Source: JANXQE01 sp035651635 (GTDB taxonomy: Bacteria; Verrucomicrobiota; Verrucomicrobiia; Limisphaerales; UBA8199). Taken from it: DNA of 34,028 nt. The stretch covers positions 1-34,028 of the forward strand of contig DASRFK010000112.1 of assembly GCA_035651635.1 (NCBI GenBank). The letters run 5' to 3'. Below the pieces are notes generated by a model. The model did not search any database. It saw only the letters and a program-made list of their open reading frames with translations, and was not told the DNA's origin. A program made the translations under genes and the position numbers. Below are positions 8,122-16,263 of this stretch, one piece after another. Position 1 is the stretch's first letter, and each line of letters begins with the position of its first letter.

Positions 8122-9243
8122 ATGAAGAAGCCGGGCGAGACAGGACGAACGCAAGCCAGACCGGCTTTCGACCATGCGTTGCGCGCCAGCCTGGTTTCGG
8201 GGGTGATCCTGGTCAATCCGGAAAGCAAGGTGGCAACGCTCACGCCAGAAGCGAGTGAAATTCTGGGATTGCCCAAAGACTCGGAACCCGAACAACCACT
8301 CGAACGAGTGCCGGCCGCGTTACTCAAGTTGGCGAACGAGGTCCTCTTGTCCGGCAAACCGGGCAGCGCGCGCCAGGTGCCCGTGGATGCAGGCAGCACC
8401 GCCGAGTTATTGCTCGCCAGCGCGGTGCCGATCAAAGCCGGCACGACGGGCTCGATCGCCGTTTTGACTTTGCATCAGGTGAATGCCAGCGGCGAATTCC
8501 TGCAGCGAATTCAACAACTGGATCGATTGGCCAATGCGGGCACCCTGGCGGCCGGCATGGCGCATGAAATTAAAAATGCCCTGGTGGCCGGGCGCACTTT
8601 CCTCGATTTGCTCCTCGAGAAGAACAGTGACGAAGAATTGGTGCAAATCGTGCGGCGCGAGACCAGCCGGATTGACGCCATCGTCAGCCGAATGCTGCGA
8701 TTTGCCGGCACCAACGCCAGTTCGTTGAAGCCGCTGCACGTTCATGAACTGCTGGAACACGCATTGCGCCTGGTCCAACCGCAAATGGCCACCAGTTCGG
8801 TATCTCTCGAACGCTCCTTGAAGGCCGCGCGGGACGTCATCCGCGCCGATGAATATGAGTTGCACCAGGCGTTCGTGAATCTCTTCCTCAATGCCTTGGA
8901 AGCGATGGGACAAGGCGGCAAACTTACCATCACGACCGAGGTGCGGCCGGCGAGCCAGGAGGAACCGCAAATCGAAATCACCATCCGAGACACTGGCACG
9001 GGAGTTTTGCCCGAACACGCCGATCGATTGTTCGAGCCGTTCTTCACTACCAAGGCCGCCGGAACCGGGCTTGGCCTGGCTGTGACGCAACGGATCATCC
9101 AGGAGCACGGCGGGTCCATTTCGGTTCGCAGCGAGCCAGGGCAAGGTACTACCTTTTCAGTCATCCTGCCTTTGGTGCCGGAAGCCGCCGGGATGCAATT
9201 GGGCGGCTTCTCCACGGCGATGCTTGGCCGCAAGCAGGGGTAA
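8122..9243 (+). CDS. Cytosolic sensor histidine kinase (orphan, NtrB-like)
   Basis: The 373-residue protein has no membrane segment. Residues 15-120 form a PAS-like sensor (VSGVILVNPESKVATLTPEASEILG). The H-box GMAHEIKNAL contains the phospho-acceptor His148; the ATPase domain shows the N-box (LFLNALEAM, Asn257), G1 (IRDTGTG, 288-294), F-box (LFEPFFTTK) and G2 (GTGLGLA, 314-320), so it looks fully active. The layout recalls NtrB/AtoS-type kinases that read a cytoplasmic cue. The frame is open from 7603, but everything before 8122 is intergenic repeat translated by chance, so I start at ATG 8122. No response regulator adjoins it; two receivers lie about 19-21 kb away, with no evidence that they are partners. 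Confidence 0.88.
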   Translation: MKKPGETGRTQARPAFDHALRASLVSGVILVNPESKVATLTPEASEILGLPKDSEPEQPLERVPAALLKLANEVLLSGKPGSARQVPVDAGSTAELLLASAVPIKAGTTGSIAVLTLHQVNASGEFLQRIQQLDRLANAGTLAAGMAHEIKNALVAGRTFLDLLLEKNSDEELVQIVRRETSRIDAIVSRMLRFAGTNASSLKPLHVHELLEHALRLVQPQMATSSVSLERSLKAARDVIRADEYELHQAFVNLFLNALEAMGQGGKLTITTEVRPASQEEPQIEITIRDTGTGVLPEHADRLFEPFFTTKAAGTGLGLAVTQRIIQEHGGSISVRSEPGQGTTFSVILPLVPEAAGMQLGGFSTAMLGRKQG

Positions 9244-9284
9244 GAGCTGCGGGTTGGATGGTGGCGCCGGTAACCATCGGGGGC

Positions 9285-9504
9285 GGCGCGCGAACTTCCA
9301 GTTCGCAGAGGTCCCACGCACTGTTTCTGTCACCAAAAATCAAGTCGCACGTCAGCCGGTGATCGGACGTTGCTGCGGGCAGCATGCCGCGCGCGCCGGC
9401 GCGCGAACTTTTAGTTCGCAGAGATCCACGCACTGTTCCTGTCACCAAAAACAAGTCGCACGTCAGCAGGCGTCGGACGTTGCTGCGGGCAGCATCCCCG
9501 CGCG
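9285..9504. repeat. Two tandem copies of a 113-bp unit with two hairpins each
   Basis: Copy 1 starts at 9285 and copy 2 at 9398, both with GGCGCGCGAACT. Each unit holds GCGAACT-NNN-AGTTCGC (loop TCC in copy 1, TTT in copy 2) and TGCTGC-GG-GCAGCA, both perfect stems. The DNA between stems (CACGCACTGTT.CTGTCACCAAAAA, AAGTCGCACGTCAGC) is also conserved. The stems survive while spacers vary, so the structures may matter. The gap 9244-9621 holds no gene. Confidence 0.85.
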
Positions 9505-9532
9505 ACGTGTGCCACAAGGCCAGCCATGGTTC

Positions 9533-9561
9533 GGGGACGAGACGTCAGACGAGGCGTCCCC
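9533..9561. repeat. Hairpin repeat sharing a core with 25626-25682
   Basis: GGGGACG (9533-9539) pairs with CGTCCCC (9555-9561). The segment GGGGACGAGACGTC and the following CCCCGCCCGAATGA recur in the stem-loop at 25626-25690, so this appears to be a reduced copy of the same module. It lies about 60 bases before the metallophosphoesterase gene. Confidence 0.6.
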
Positions 9562-9621
9562 GCCCGAATGAGGCGAAGCGGCTCTGATTGACGGCTGCAC
9601 GCGCCGGAGACACCATACGCC

Positions 9622-10599
9622 ATGCCGAGCAGGTGCCGGTTGGCAATTCTCAGCGATATACATTATGCAAGCGCGGCCGAACAGGCCCGCGGCGGCAATT
9701 ACGAGGGCCAGGCCGTCGCCAATCCCCTGCTCCGCTTGGCCGTCCATGCGTATCGCCGGTTCATTTGGCTAAACGAACCTTTCCAGAAAAATTATCTGCT
9801 GGACCGGTTTCTCGAACACAACTCGAATCCGGACTACGTGATAGCCAATGGCGATTACTCGTGCGATTCAAGGTTCGTTGGAGTCAGCGACGACGCAGCC
9901 TGCCAGAGCGCGCGCGAGTGCCTGGAGATATTGCGCACCCGTTACGACGGGCGGCTGCGCTTGAATTATGGCGACCACGAACTCGGCAAGGTGAGCTTCT
10001 TTGGCGGCCGCGGTGGAATGCGGCTGGCCAGTTGGCATCGGGCCCAAAAGGAGCTGGGACTTAAACCGTTTTGGCAGCTGTCAATCGGCCGCTATGTGTT
10101 AATGGGCGTGGTTTCGTCTCTGGTCGCTTTGCCGGTCTTTGAACCGGACACTCTGCCGGAGGAACGAGCGGAATGGGAAAAACTGCGGGCCGAACACTTT
10201 TCGGAAATCCGCCGAGCTTTCGAAGCGCTTAATAGCGAGCAGCGAGTGCTGCTGTTTTGCCACGATCCAAGCGCATTGCCATTCTTGTGGGAAGAACCGT
10301 CGGTACGCCAGAGGTTGACGCAGATTGAACAAACCGTGATCGGCCATCTGCACTCCGGCCTGGTGTTGTGGAAAAGCCGATGGCTGGCAGGTATGCCGCG
10401 GGTTACCTTCCTGGGGCACACCGCCACGCGTCTGAGCACGGCATTGCGCCGCGCACGGCACTGGAAACCATTTCACGTCAGACTTTGCCCAAGCCTGGCC
10501 GGCGTTGAGTTGCTAAAGGATGGCGGCTATCTGACGGCGGATTTGGATTTGGAAGCGCGGATTCCCGCGAATTTTCAGCGGCATCATTTACCGCGATGA
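9622..10599 (+). CDS. Calcineurin-like metallophosphoesterase
   Basis: The 325-residue protein carries the metallophosphoesterase signature blocks in order: DIH (12-14) in LAILSDIHY, GD (77-78) in IANGDYSCDS, GDHE (117-120) where GNHE is usual, CHDP with His214, and GHLH (241-244). The Asn-to-Asp change in the third block is notable, because that Asn normally bridges a metal and the phosphate; activity may be altered. No signal peptide or membrane segment is visible, so it is probably cytosolic. The substrate is unknown. The start ATG 9622 places the DIH block at the expected distance; GGAG at 9604-9607 is rather far upstream. The gene is flanked on both sides by repeat elements and has no operon partner. 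Confidence 0.82.
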   Translation: MPSRCRLAILSDIHYASAAEQARGGNYEGQAVANPLLRLAVHAYRRFIWLNEPFQKNYLLDRFLEHNSNPDYVIANGDYSCDSRFVGVSDDAACQSARECLEILRTRYDGRLRLNYGDHELGKVSFFGGRGGMRLASWHRAQKELGLKPFWQLSIGRYVLMGVVSSLVALPVFEPDTLPEERAEWEKLRAEHFSEIRRAFEALNSEQRVLLFCHDPSALPFLWEEPSVRQRLTQIEQTVIGHLHSGLVLWKSRWLAGMPRVTFLGHTATRLSTALRRARHWKPFHVRLCPSLAGVELLKDGGYLTADLDLEARIPANFQRHHLPR

Positions 10600-10617
10600 A
10601 ACGGGTGAGGGACCCCC

Positions 10618-10705
10618 AACGCCAAAGGCGTTGCTCATACACCTTTGGCGGTTTACGATTTTGTTGGCGTCATTTCCTGGGGCTTTCGCCCCAGGCTGAT
10701 ATGAA
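10618..10705. repeat. Intergenic multi-hairpin repeat, copy 1 of 2
   Basis: AACGCC-AAA-GGCGTT (10618-10632) is followed by a second arm CCTTTGGCG (10642-10650) that can pair with CGCCAAAGG, and then CCTGGGGC-TTTC-GCCCCAGG (10676-10695), a perfect 8-base stem. Read on the minus strand, the order CAGCCTGGGGC..GCCCCAGG..AATGAC..CAA..GCCAAAGG matches 32815-32885. It lies between the phosphoesterase stop and the convergent kamA stop and could also end transcripts, though no T-run follows. Confidence 0.75.
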
Positions 10706-10830
10706 GGGCGCCTTCGGCGACCAGTTGTTGGCAGCTAGCCGTGCGAAGGCAAAACTCCAAAAGCCGGCTCGTCCTTGAAGCCCACAGTCTTTTGACCTCG
10801 CCGACGGGCGCCGGCGTTCCCCGGACGGAC

Positions 10831-12066
10831 CTAAGCCAATTCCGGTTCTTCGATTTCCCTGGGCGCTTCTACCAGCGGCGTGCCGTCGGCGGCCTCCGGA
10901 TATTCAAATATCTTTCCTTCGTAATTCCGGACCACGACGCGATCGGCATTTCGACTCAAGACGTAGTCAGGATTCACCGGGATTTTGCCTCCGCCGCCGG
11001 GCGCATCAATGACGTACTGTGGAACGGCGTAACCGGTGGTGTGCCCGCGGAGTTGTTCCATCACTTCGAGACCGGTGCGCACGCTGGCGCGCAAGTGAGC
11101 CGAGCCGGAGATCAGATCGCATTGATAAAGGTAGTACGGCTTGACGCGGCACATTAGCAACTTTTGCACGTGCGCTTTGGCCACTTCCGGCGAGTCGTTC
11201 ACGTTGCGCAACAGCACCGATTGATTGCCCAGCGGTGTGCCGGCATCCGCCAGGCGCCCGAGCGCCTCGCGAACTTCGGTGGTCAATTCGCGCGGGTGAT
11301 TCGAGTGAATGCTGATGAACAGGGGATGATACTTTTTGAGCATCGCACAGAGCGCCGGCGTGATGCGTTGGGGGAGGAAAATCGGGATGCGCGTGCCGAT
11401 CCGCAAGAACTCGACGTGCGGGATGGCCCGCAACCGGCTCAATAACTGGTCGAGTTTCTCATCGCTGAACAGCAACGGATCGCCGCCACTCAAGAGCACG
11501 TCGCGGATTTCCGGGCGGCTGCGAATGTATTCGATCTGGCGGTCGAATTCGGGATGAAAATCGTACCCGGTCGCATTGCTCACCAGCCGGGAACGCGTGC
11601 AGTACCGGCAGTAGGCGGCGCAACGATCGGTCACCAGGAACAACACACGGTCAGGATAGCGATGCACCAAACCGGGAACCGGCGAATGCGCATCCTCACC
11701 GCAAGGATCGCTCATTTCCCAGGGAGCGGTATGGGTCTCTTCGATCCGCGGAATAACCTGCCAACGGATCGGACACAGCTCATCGGTCGGATCGATCAGG
11801 TTGAAAAAGTACGGCGTGATGGCCAGGGCTAGTTTGTGATTGGCCAAGGTCGTGCCAGCAAATTCCTGGGGTGTCAGCGTCGGCATCAAACGCTGCAGTT
11901 GTTCAACGGAGGTAATGCGATGCTTGAGTTGCCAGTGCCAATCATTCCAGTCCGAATCAGGAACATCGCTCCAGAAACCACGACCTGCGGGAGTAAATTC
12001 TTTCAGTGATTTTAGCCAGCGTTGCGATGGCGGCTCCTCTGCGGTTCCCGAAGATTGGTTTTGCAT
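10831..12066 (-). CDS. kamA: L-lysine 2,3-aminomutase
   Basis: This 411-residue radical-SAM, PLP-dependent enzyme turns L-lysine into beta-lysine. CAAYCRYC gives the cluster cysteines C149, C153 and C156. NDWHWQLKHRI near residue 41 is the KamA N-terminal signature. PGGGGKIP holds the PLP lysine (Lys361). Two aspartates that bind the substrate's side-chain amine in clostridial KamA are kept here, Asp317 (YQCDLISG) and Asp354 (IDAPGGGG), favouring lysine over glutamate as substrate. Length is that of KamA and not of the shorter EpmB. The frame opens at 12105, but a TTGACA/TATAGT promoter places the transcript start near 12082, and AGGGA precedes ATG 12066, fixing the start. Beta-lysine may serve as a compatible solute or in lysine breakdown; no acetyltransferase (ablB) is adjacent. 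Confidence 0.92.
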   Translation of the reverse strand: MQNQSSGTAEEPPSQRWLKSLKEFTPAGRGFWSDVPDSDWNDWHWQLKHRITSVEQLQRLMPTLTPQEFAGTTLANHKLALAITPYFFNLIDPTDELCPIRWQVIPRIEETHTAPWEMSDPCGEDAHSPVPGLVHRYPDRVLFLVTDRCAAYCRYCTRSRLVSNATGYDFHPEFDRQIEYIRSRPEIRDVLLSGGDPLLFSDEKLDQLLSRLRAIPHVEFLRIGTRIPIFLPQRITPALCAMLKKYHPLFISIHSNHPRELTTEVREALGRLADAGTPLGNQSVLLRNVNDSPEVAKAHVQKLLMCRVKPYYLYQCDLISGSAHLRASVRTGLEVMEQLRGHTTGYAVPQYVIDAPGGGGKIPVNPDYVLSRNADRVVVRNYEGKIFEYPEAADGTPLVEAPREIEEPELA

Positions 12067-12088
12067 TTTCCCTAATTTTATTAGCCGC

Positions 12089-12116
12089 ACTATAGAATCG
12101 ATCAAAAGGGTGTCAA
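12089..12116 (-). promoter_or_regulatory. Sigma-70-type promoter of kamA
   Basis: On the minus strand a consensus -35 TTGACA (12111-12116) is separated by 16 bases from TATAGT (12089-12094). Transcription should begin near 12082, 16 bases before ATG 12066. It is the best promoter match in the window. Confidence 0.75.
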
Positions 12117-12345
12117 GCTGGGGGTCGTCGAAGACCGCAATCGTCCCAATAAGATGTTTCGTTATAGCATCTTACATCGCGAATTGAAGGTGGCGTATAC
12201 ACCGGAGACGGGCCGGGGAGACTACCCCACCTTACCAGTTTGGTTGACGGGCGCGTTCTAAATCCGAAGACCGAAATCCGAAAAACGAAAGAAGGCCGAA
12301 GGCCGAAACCCGAAGTTATATTCGAAACCGTCCAATTATATCTGA

Positions 12346-12403
12346 ACAGGAGAGAACCGAGGGAACAGAGGTAAAGAACTCTGTTTTCTCCGTTTCCTCC
12401 TGT
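12346..12403. repeat. Long imperfect inverted repeat in the gap 12067-12442
   Basis: Arms of about 25 bases (ACAGGAG..AACAGAG at 12346-12370; CTCTGTT..CTCCTGT at 12379-12403) flank an 8-base loop, with a handful of mismatches. A run of A follows on the plus strand. It lies 40 bases beyond the stop of the minus-strand 474-codon gene and may end that transcript, though the T-run is on the wrong side for a classical terminator. Upstream at about 12258-12315 the gap holds degenerate CCGAAA-type short repeats. No gene is visible in the gap. Confidence 0.65.
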
Positions 12404-12442
12404 AAAAAATACCAGACACCACACTGACTAGCTGCGTGGGCT

Positions 12443-13867
12443 TCAGCGTGAATCGGCTTGCACGGGTAGCTCAGGTTTTGATGCTGGCCGAAGGGAAGCT
12501 CGCCGAGTGTCCAGTTCATCCAGCTTCTGCAAAACTTCCGCAGCGTTATGCCGGGCCACAATTTTTTTGCGGAACGGGATCATGAAACCGGGATGGTTCA
12601 AGTTCTGTAGATAGATCTCAAGGACATGGCAGTAATCATCCGCCAGGTCGGTCAATTCATGCGTTAGCCGCGGACGAAGCATTTGGAGTTCGCTGAGCTT
12701 GGTTTGCAAGGCCTGGGTTTGACGAGGGGGCGGCCAATCGCGAATGATACTTTGGAGGGCGATCTCGGCATGGAGCGGCAGTTCATTGGTGCCGATCCGG
12801 ATTTGCACGGCCGACCGGATGGATTCGTCGAGCTTCTGCCAGCTCTGTTCCGCCGTCCAGTTCTCGGCCAGGCCGCGGCCGGTGAAATGGACCAACTGCA
12901 ACGACCACCATTTTTCAACCTCAAGGGTCTCGTGAAAATGCTCATGAAAACCGTCGAGAAACGCGAACTGCCAATTGTAATAGCGCGGCAACTGCTGGAG
13001 CATAGTGCGCAGGCAAGCCGCGCCATTAGGGAGGCCGAGCAATTGGTGCACGAAAACTTGAGCGCAGCTCCGGTATAGCTCGCCGGGCTCGCCGGTGGCG
13101 CGGTCGGGCACAGGCCAGCTTAGCTGTTGGAAGTTCAGAGGAGTGACCGCGCAGAGTTCCTGATGCGCCTGCTCGAGCGAGTTTTCTCTTCGGGCGTTGA
13201 CCAGCAGCGTGGTCATGCGCAAGCCGGCCTCCGACATTTGTGGCGATGGCAAAATGACTTCCTTCTGGTTGGAAGCCCAGATTTCCCGACCCAATCCCTC
13301 GGTCAGCCAGGCCGGCACTTCGGCCGAGTGCGCCGGAGCTTCGCGGTTGGCGAGTTCCAACAGCAGGACGCTGACCATGGCGCGCACATAGCGTTCGCGT
13401 TGGCAAAGGTTCGGCAAGCGCACCTCGTACTGCCAACCGTCGCGAAATTGCTCGGCGTTAATCGCAACGGGGGAATCGGCCGAACCGGCTGAATACAGGC
13501 GAAGGAAGATCTTGCCAGTCCACGGAGCCGTGACGCCCAGAGTTCGCCAGACCAGTTGTTTGATCCGTTCGGAGGAGACGGTTAGCAAGGTCGGATCGAG
13601 GCGAACGAAATTCGTGTCGTTCTGCAGCAGCGCCGCCAGGGGCGAGCCTAAGGAGTTGCCGCCGGCCTGGACGATGAACTGGCCGGAGACGCTGCGAGAA
13701 ACTAGAAAACCCGCTGCGGACTGTGCGGCGGCCGGCCTGGACCCGGCGCCGAGCCAGAGTATCCCAAGCCATGCCAGCAACCAGGCCGCGTTCGGAGTGG
13801 ACGGTGCCCCACCGCGCTGATTTCCAGTCGGATAGGAATCAGGTCTTCTTGGGCGAGGGTTTGGCAT
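12443..13867 (-). CDS. Secreted protein resembling a gluzincin (peptidase MA-like) without HExxH
   Basis: I cannot name a characterised homologue for this 474-residue protein. A hydrophobic segment at 28-42 followed by PAAAQS suggests a signal peptide cut near residue 49. Residues 185-193, VPAWLTEGLG, match the second half of the gluzincin active site (P.W..EGLA), where the Glu is the third zinc ligand. The helix that should carry HExxH reads VSVLLLELANR (166-175) and has no histidine, so zinc binding and proteolysis are probably lost. The C-terminal third is charged and helical. The start ATG lies inside the end of fmdB (29-base overlap, other frame) and has a good GGAGG three to five bases upstream, so the pair is translationally coupled. 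Its role is unknown. Confidence 0.65.
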   Translation of the reverse strand: MPNPRPRRPDSYPTGNQRGGAPSTPNAAWLLAWLGILWLGAGSRPAAAQSAAGFLVSRSVSGQFIVQAGGNSLGSPLAALLQNDTNFVRLDPTLLTVSSERIKQLVWRTLGVTAPWTGKIFLRLYSAGSADSPVAINAEQFRDGWQYEVRLPNLCQRERYVRAMVSVLLLELANREAPAHSAEVPAWLTEGLGREIWASNQKEVILPSPQMSEAGLRMTTLLVNARRENSLEQAHQELCAVTPLNFQQLSWPVPDRATGEPGELYRSCAQVFVHQLLGLPNGAACLRTMLQQLPRYYNWQFAFLDGFHEHFHETLEVEKWWSLQLVHFTGRGLAENWTAEQSWQKLDESIRSAVQIRIGTNELPLHAEIALQSIIRDWPPPRQTQALQTKLSELQMLRPRLTHELTDLADDYCHVLEIYLQNLNHPGFMIPFRKKIVARHNAAEVLQKLDELDTRRASLRPASKPELPVQADSR

Positions 13868-14168
13868 TGCCCTCCGATTTGGCGGGAGCCGGCTTGGAAT
13901 CAGCGGTGGCGGGCTTGGCGGCAGGCGTGGCGGATTCCTTTTTGGCGGCTTCCTTGTACTTTTCGCTTCGATAATCGGTGATGTAAAAGCCGCTACCCTT
14001 GAAAATCAGACCACCGCCGCCGCTGATAGCGCGCTTCACTTTGCCCTTGCCCCACGGCTTCTTTGGGCAAGTCTCTTTGGGGCAGACCGAGAGCGGTTCG
14101 GCAGAGATGGATTGAAACTGCTCGAACTGTTGTCCGCATTTTTCACAAACGTACACGTAAGTCGGCAT
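13839..14168 (-). CDS. FmdB-family zinc-ribbon regulatory protein
   Basis: The first 45 residues match the FmdB/CxxC_CxxC_SSSS family: MPTYVYVCEKCGQQFE with one Cys pair at 8 and 11, then CPKETCPKK as the second pair, expected to bind one zinc. The pattern GGGGLIFKGSGFYITDYR is the conserved family core. The remaining 40 residues are an Ala/Lys/Pro-rich, probably disordered tail. The family was named for a putative regulator of amide-degradation operons, but its general function is unsettled. The 109-residue length is usual. It is the first gene of a two-gene operon with the pseudo-gluzincin and has its own promoter at 14263-14292, leaving a leader of about 88 bases. Confidence 0.88.
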   Translation of the reverse strand: MPTYVYVCEKCGQQFEQFQSISAEPLSVCPKETCPKKPWGKGKVKRAISGGGGLIFKGSGFYITDYRSEKYKEAAKKESATPAAKPATADSKPAPAKSEGNAKPSPKKT

Positions 14169-14262
14169 AAATTCTGGTCACGCGCTAATCAAGCGGCGCG
14201 GGGACACCAACCGGAAAGCCCGGCAGGCCCAGCGCGGGCTGTAATTGCAATTAGCTAACATT

Positions 14263-14292
14263 TTAATAATCAGAGCAGAGAGGAGGGTCAAG
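14263..14292 (-). promoter_or_regulatory. Sigma-70-type promoter of the fmdB operon
   Basis: On the minus strand TTGACC (14287-14292) is followed after 18 bases by TATTAA (14263-14268). The transcript would start near 14256. It lies in the gap after the moaA stop, so fmdB need not depend on read-through from moaA. Confidence 0.55.
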
Positions 14293-14313
14293 ACGAAGCA
14301 AATCCGTCTCGAA

Positions 14314-15372
14314 TCAGCCTCCGATGCAGCTCATTGAGCGTGAAGCCGGCACGAAGTCGGGTTCACCGATATGGTGCCGGGCTTCCTTCTGCAACACCAC
14401 AGAGATCAGCCATTGTTTGAGTTCGTTATCGTCGGCACCCGCCCGCATGCGCGAGCGCAGGTCGTGTTCAATGACGCTGAAGAGGCAGGTCCGAATCTTT
14501 CCGTCGGCCGTGAGCCGAATGCGATTGCAATGACCGCAGAAAGGCTCACTGACGGGGGAAATAATCCCGACCTCGCCGCGGCCATCGGCAAAGGCCCAGC
14601 GCTTGGCAGTCGAAGAGGCGTTCCCATCACGGATGGGATGGAGCTCGAAACGATCGCGGAGGCGGGCGAGCAACTCGCGTCCGGGGACGACCAGTTCTTT
14701 GAGCCACGCGCGAGCGGAATCCAGCGGCATAAACTCGATAAAACGCATGGTCAGCGCGCGTTCGTGGCCGAATTGAGCGAGGTCCTCGATTTCATGGTCG
14801 TTGAGGCCGCGAATGACGACGGCATTGACTTTGACAGGGTGAAATCCGAGTTGTTGGGCCAGCCCGATGCTCTCCAGCACTGACTCCAGGCCGTCACGAC
14901 CGGTAATCTTCTTGAAATTCTCTCGGTTCAAGGAGTCGAGACTGAAACTCAGCCGTCGCAGGCCGGCCTGGCGCAGCGACTGGGCTTTTTGGCGAAAAAG
15001 AAAGCCGTTGGTGGTCATTGCCAGATCCAGGATGCCCGGAATCGCCGCAATGCGGTTGACGAGCTTTTCGACGTCGTGCCGCAAGAGCGGTTCACCGCCG
15101 GTGAGCCGGATCTTCTCGATGCCAAGCTCAACGGCGATCTTCACGAGCCGTTCGATCTCTTCGAAGGTGAGCAGATTGCTTTTGGGCACCCATTCCTGGA
15201 TAACAGGCTTGGAGTCGGGCAAGTGCGCCCAGTGGCCGCGATAGAAGTTCTGCGCGGCTTCCGTTTCCGGGAGACAGTACAGACAGCGAAAATTGCAGCG
15301 ATCCGTCAGACTAATTCGCAAGTCGCGCAAAACGCGACCGTGGGAATCAACCAACGCTCCCGGTTGGCTCAT
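14314..15372 (-). CDS. moaA: GTP 3',8-cyclase (molybdenum cofactor biosynthesis)
   Basis: The 352-residue enzyme carries out the first step of molybdopterin synthesis, converting GTP to 3',8-cyclo-7,8-dihydro-GTP by radical SAM chemistry. The N-terminal cluster motif CNFRCLYC (C26, C30, C33) and the second-cluster cysteines in EPFCGHCNRIRLTADGKIRTC are present. The chain ends in Gly-Gly, which is required for MoaA activity. An insert after the first cluster (about residues 36-60, rich in Tyr/Trp/His) makes it slightly longer than E. coli MoaA. The frame opens at 15567, but ATG 15372 gives the family start and forms an ATGA overlap with the coiled-coil gene stop, so I choose it. No other moa or moe gene is in the window. 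Confidence 0.93.
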   Translation of the reverse strand: MSQPGALVDSHGRVLRDLRISLTDRCNFRCLYCLPETEAAQNFYRGHWAHLPDSKPVIQEWVPKSNLLTFEEIERLVKIAVELGIEKIRLTGGEPLLRHDVEKLVNRIAAIPGILDLAMTTNGFLFRQKAQSLRQAGLRRLSFSLDSLNRENFKKITGRDGLESVLESIGLAQQLGFHPVKVNAVVIRGLNDHEIEDLAQFGHERALTMRFIEFMPLDSARAWLKELVVPGRELLARLRDRFELHPIRDGNASSTAKRWAFADGRGEVGIISPVSEPFCGHCNRIRLTADGKIRTCLFSVIEHDLRSRMRAGADDNELKQWLISVVLQKEARHHIGEPDFVPASRSMSCIGG

Positions 15373-16175
15373 TTGGCCGGCGCCGAGTTGGTCTCGGTGC
15401 TGGACCGGGGAGGGATGACCTTGACCGAGCCGTCCGAACCCACCTCGACATTGAGATCGTAGGCCGGCCGCGCGGCTTTGGCCTGGCCCGGCGGGCTCCC
15501 GAGGCCTTGCATGAGTTTCTGAGCGCCTTTTTCTTCGGACCGGGCGAAGAGCCCCTGTCGGATCCATTCCAGTCGACGCGCGATGCTGAGCTCCTGTTTG
15601 AGCTTCGAGACCTGTGCGCGTAGAACTGTCAAATCGTTGAACTGGCGCTCCAAGTCGGCCTTCTCGGCCATCATTCGTTTCAGTTCCTTTTCAAGGAAGG
15701 CCTTGTCGCCCTCGGAAGCGGCGAGCTTTTTCTCGGTATCGGCGATTTGTAGAGTTAGATTGGTAATCGAGGCGCTCAAGTCGACCGCCTGCTTATCGAG
15801 GGCCTGGTTTTGGGTTTCAAGTTGCGCAATTTTGGCATCCCTTTTGGCCAATTCCTCCTGGTTGGCTTTAAGCGACTCTTCCGTTTTGGCCAGATTCGCG
15901 CTGGTTTCAGTCAGGTTAGAGGAGACCGCCGTGAATTCGTTCGTCAGCTCGAGCAGCACTTTTTTGCGGGCATCGAGATCTTTTTCCAGCTCGGCATTGG
16001 TCTGTTTATAATCTTCAAGAGTGGTGCTGGTCTGGACCCATTTGTTGGAGAAACCCAGGATTGCGTCGGTGTCCGTGCGTTCCTGTTCCGCTGCGTTCTT
16101 GCGGATTGTAATCAGGGCAATTCCCAGGCCGAGGCACAGGAGAGCCAGAACAATCAACGCCAGTCTGTTCTTCAT
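15369..16175 (-). CDS. Membrane-anchored coiled-coil protein coupled to moaA
   Basis: The 268-residue product has one N-terminal membrane segment (residues 4-24, LALIVLALLCLGLGIALI) and then about 175 residues of heptad-rich coiled coil (roughly 45-210), with most of the chain predicted outside the cytoplasm. The tail is Ala/Pro/Ser rich. I recognise no enzymatic domain. Its stop overlaps the moaA start as ATGA, an unusual pairing of a structural envelope protein with a cofactor-synthesis enzyme. A similar design (anchor plus coiled coil) is encoded at 22242-23009, though that protein has an added beta-rich C-terminal domain. Possible roles are envelope spacing or scaffolding; nothing in the sequence decides. 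Confidence 0.75.
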   Translation of the reverse strand: MKNRLALIVLALLCLGLGIALITIRKNAAEQERTDTDAILGFSNKWVQTSTTLEDYKQTNAELEKDLDARKKVLLELTNEFTAVSSNLTETSANLAKTEESLKANQEELAKRDAKIAQLETQNQALDKQAVDLSASITNLTLQIADTEKKLAASEGDKAFLEKELKRMMAEKADLERQFNDLTVLRAQVSKLKQELSIARRLEWIRQGLFARSEEKGAQKLMQGLGSPPGQAKAARPAYDLNVEVGSDGSVKVIPPRSSTETNSAPAK

Positions 16176-16263
16176 AAGCTAACAACATGGCTGCGGGCTG
16201 CGGCTTTGGCAAGATCACAAGTACCCGCCGTCACGGGCGCTTATCCACGGAAATAGTATGTCT

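Noticed and set aside
9285..9504. CRISPR array
   Set aside because: Only two units of 113 bp, with the supposed spacers also conserved; no cas genes nearby.
15373..15567. In-frame extension of moaA
   Set aside because: It lies wholly inside the coiled-coil gene; the ATGA junction gives the correct MoaA start.
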